Assembly (NCBI GenBank): GCA_964292495.1
Contig: CAXYVX010000023.1
Coordinates: 1 to 14,239, forward strand
Direction of reading: 5' to 3'
Origin: CAXYVX01 sp964292495
GTDB taxonomy: Bacteria > Patescibacteriota > Saccharimonadia > Saccharimonadales > Saccharimonadaceae
DNA: 14,239 nucleotides
Of the stretch, positions 13,008 to 14,239 are shown piece by piece. The position numbers and the translations under genes are program-made. The stretch's first letter is position 1; each line of letters begins with the position of its first letter. Under the pieces are notes generated by a model, which ran no database searches, was not told the origin of the DNA, and saw only the letters and a list, made by a program, of their open reading frames with translations.

Positions 13008-14084
13008 CTATCCGATTGTTTTCAAAGGATCAATTTTGACAATTGAGCGCACTGAGAATAGTGCTCCCAAAATCGCTACTAAAATAATCAAAATCCCGAT
13101 ACCAGCTAAGAACATAGGATTATTTTGAAAAGGTATAGCATCTGGTAAAGCTAAAGAAGATAGCAAAGTCACTACTAAACCTGCAATGACACCACCTGCA
13201 GAAAGTAGTACAGTTTGTGCAATGACTGATCTAGCGATGTAGCTACTTGAGATACCTTGTGCTTTCATAACACCAAAAATAGCTACTTTTTGCATGGTTA
13301 AGACATAGATGAAAATACCAATCACAACCGCTGCGATCACCACAAGAAACCCAATCATAAAACTAAAAGTTAAGACTTGTGCATGATATCCAGGTTGTAC
13401 ATTAATAAATTCTGGGATAGTCATTTTTTCTAGACCAGACGGCATCTCACTAACTGTACCTTTTGTCACAATCGCATTAACGCTTAGGCCTTGTTTACCT
13501 GCATTCAAAGCATCATCACCGTAACGAATTAATTTAAAAGTATCTAAAGATGAGTAGAGTACTGGGGATACACTAAATTTTGCCTCATCAGTAAAGCCAA
13601 CGATGGTTAATTTCTGGTCATTTGTCGCTAATTTAACCTGATCACCAATTTTATAATTGTAACGTGTTTTTAAACTGTCATCAGCAACTACTTCGCCTTT
13701 TTGGGAGAACATTTTCCCTTCTGTTATATTAGGCTTTAAGAATTCATCTGCTTTAATTCCAAAGAAACTAACATTTTGTTTGTCATCAGATTTTTTTAAA
13801 TTAATGATAATGCCAGGTGTTTGTGCTAATACCGCCTTATCTTTTGCCTTAACTTGATTGATCGCATCTAAATCAATCATCGACATAGCAAGTGTGTCAT
13901 TTGCCTTATCAGATAATAAAATATTAGTCGCTTGCCATTTATTAACGGCTAGTTGATATTGCTGAGCTAAGCCATAAGCAAGACCTGATAAGAAAAAAAC
14001 TAAATAAGCAATTAAAAAAGTTACACCGATCACAAGTGCGTACCTCAATTTTGAATGCTTAATTTCATTCAGTGCTAAAAACAT
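13008..14084 (-). CDS. ABC transporter permease, FtsX-like, HrtB-like
   Basis: This is the membrane subunit of the exporter encoded with the ATPase, 358 aa. The topology is classic for the MacB/HrtB family. TM1 is at about 15-39 (YALVIGVTFLIAYLVFFLSG), followed by a large extracytoplasmic domain (about 40-235) and three C-terminal membrane helices near 237-263, 287-313 and 325-345. The FtsX-type segment KVAIFGVMKAQGISSSYIARS and the ending RSIVKIDPLKTIG are typical. AGGAGG lies seven bases before the ATG. Length and the opening MFLALNEIKHSKLRY match HrtB-type permeases of Lactobacillales, from memory. HrtBA exports excess heme; a DevC-type lipid or other export role cannot be excluded. The stop is TAG, while most genes here use TAA. 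Confidence 0.9.
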   Translation of the reverse strand: MFLALNEIKHSKLRYALVIGVTFLIAYLVFFLSGLAYGLAQQYQLAVNKWQATNILLSDKANDTLAMSMIDLDAINQVKAKDKAVLAQTPGIIINLKKSDDKQNVSFFGIKADEFLKPNITEGKMFSQKGEVVADDSLKTRYNYKIGDQVKLATNDQKLTIVGFTDEAKFSVSPVLYSSLDTFKLIRYGDDALNAGKQGLSVNAIVTKGTVSEMPSGLEKMTIPEFINVQPGYHAQVLTFSFMIGFLVVIAAVVIGIFIYVLTMQKVAIFGVMKAQGISSSYIARSVIAQTVLLSAGGVIAGLVVTLLSSLALPDAIPFQNNPMFLAGIGILIILVAILGALFSVRSIVKIDPLKTIG

Positions 14085-14198
14085 ACTTCATCCTCCTGAT
14101 TGATAAAACTGATACAGCATCTATAATAATAATTATATCGTTTTTCACTAAAATCTATGTTTATTATTTAAATGAAACTCATAAAATTAGCTAAACAA

Positions 14199-14228
14199 AT
14201 TATAACAAAAAAGTTGACGTTAAGTCAA
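14199..14228 (-). promoter_or_regulatory. Promoter with palindromic operator for the ABC operon
   Basis: On the - strand, TTGACT (14228-14223), an 18-bp spacer and TATAAT (14204-14199) with extended TGt make a strong promoter, with start near 14192 and a leader of about 107 nt. The -35 lies in the palindrome TTGAC-N5-GTCAA (14214-14228). This has the same TGAC-N5-GTCA core as the operator I recall for the heme-sensing TetR regulator HrtR of Lactococcus. The + strand arm also reads TTGACG, a possible -35 for a divergent gene just outside the window. Confidence 0.7.
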
Positions 14229-14239
14229 TTTATTAGAGT

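Larger units (their letters stand above)
11745..14239. other. Probable horizontally acquired segment
   Basis: From about 11676 to the window end no TCGCGA occurs, whereas the preceding 11.2 kb has about one per 200 bases. The segment is visibly AT-richer, and its ABC genes use perfect AGGAGG ribosome sites and resemble Lactobacillales proteins. The left boundary lies between 11676 and 11745; the right end is outside the window. No integrase, transposase or att repeat is visible. An assembly chimera is an alternative. Confidence 0.6.

Noticed and set aside
583..14084. Possible UGA recoding as in other CPR groups
   Set aside because: Conserved genes contain no in-frame TGA and use TGG for Trp, so the standard code suffices.
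14120..14145. AT-rich ATAATAATAATTATAT hairpin and second TATAAT in the ABC leader
   Set aside because: No matching -35; low-complexity AT DNA readily gives such patterns.

Overview
The window looks like chromosome from a Candidate Phyla Radiation (Patescibacteria) bacterium, possibly Saccharibacteria-like; the phylum call is an inference. The ribosomal block runs rplF-rplR-rpsE-rplO with no rpmD (L30) between rpsE and rplO, as expected for CPR. All genes read through with TGG for Trp and no in-frame TGA, which argues against the UGA-recoding groups Absconditabacteria and Gracilibacteria. The left 11.7 kb is saturated with the palindrome TTCGCGAA in genes and spacers alike. The last 2.5 kb has none and is visibly AT-richer.

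Region 1 (1-3864) is a type V-D CRISPR-Cas system. It has an array of eight identical 25-nt repeats with 17-19 nt spacers and a decayed terminal repeat. A roughly 210-nt spacer follows that may encode a scoutRNA/tracr-like RNA, and then an intact Cas12d (CasY) effector of 1093 aa. No adaptation gene (cas1) is inside the window. Region 2 (3869-6240) is the second half of a split spc-type ribosomal operon, with its own promoter just after the cas12d stop codon and a strong terminator after rplO.

Region 3 (6264-11539) is a signalling block. It holds a membrane PAS histidine kinase, a tRNA-Glu(TTC) with its own promoter and terminator, a soluble PAS histidine kinase, and a receiver protein with a roughly 335-aa Gln/Pro-rich tail and no DNA-binding domain. 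An RsuA/RluB-type rRNA pseudouridine synthase follows. Several promoters in regions 2 and 3 share an extended -10 of the form TGnTARAAT.

Region 4 (about 11680-14239) looks acquired. It has two small unrecognised + strand ORFs and, on the - strand, an FtsX-type permease plus ABC ATPase resembling the HrtB/HrtA heme-efflux pair of Lactobacillales. The pair has Firmicute-style AGGAGG ribosome sites and a strong promoter whose -35 lies in a TTGAC-N5-GTCAA palindrome.

The main points of interest are the Cas12d locus with its candidate guide-partner RNA, its position directly upstream of ribosomal genes, and the very dense iterated palindrome that also dates cas12d as a long-term resident.
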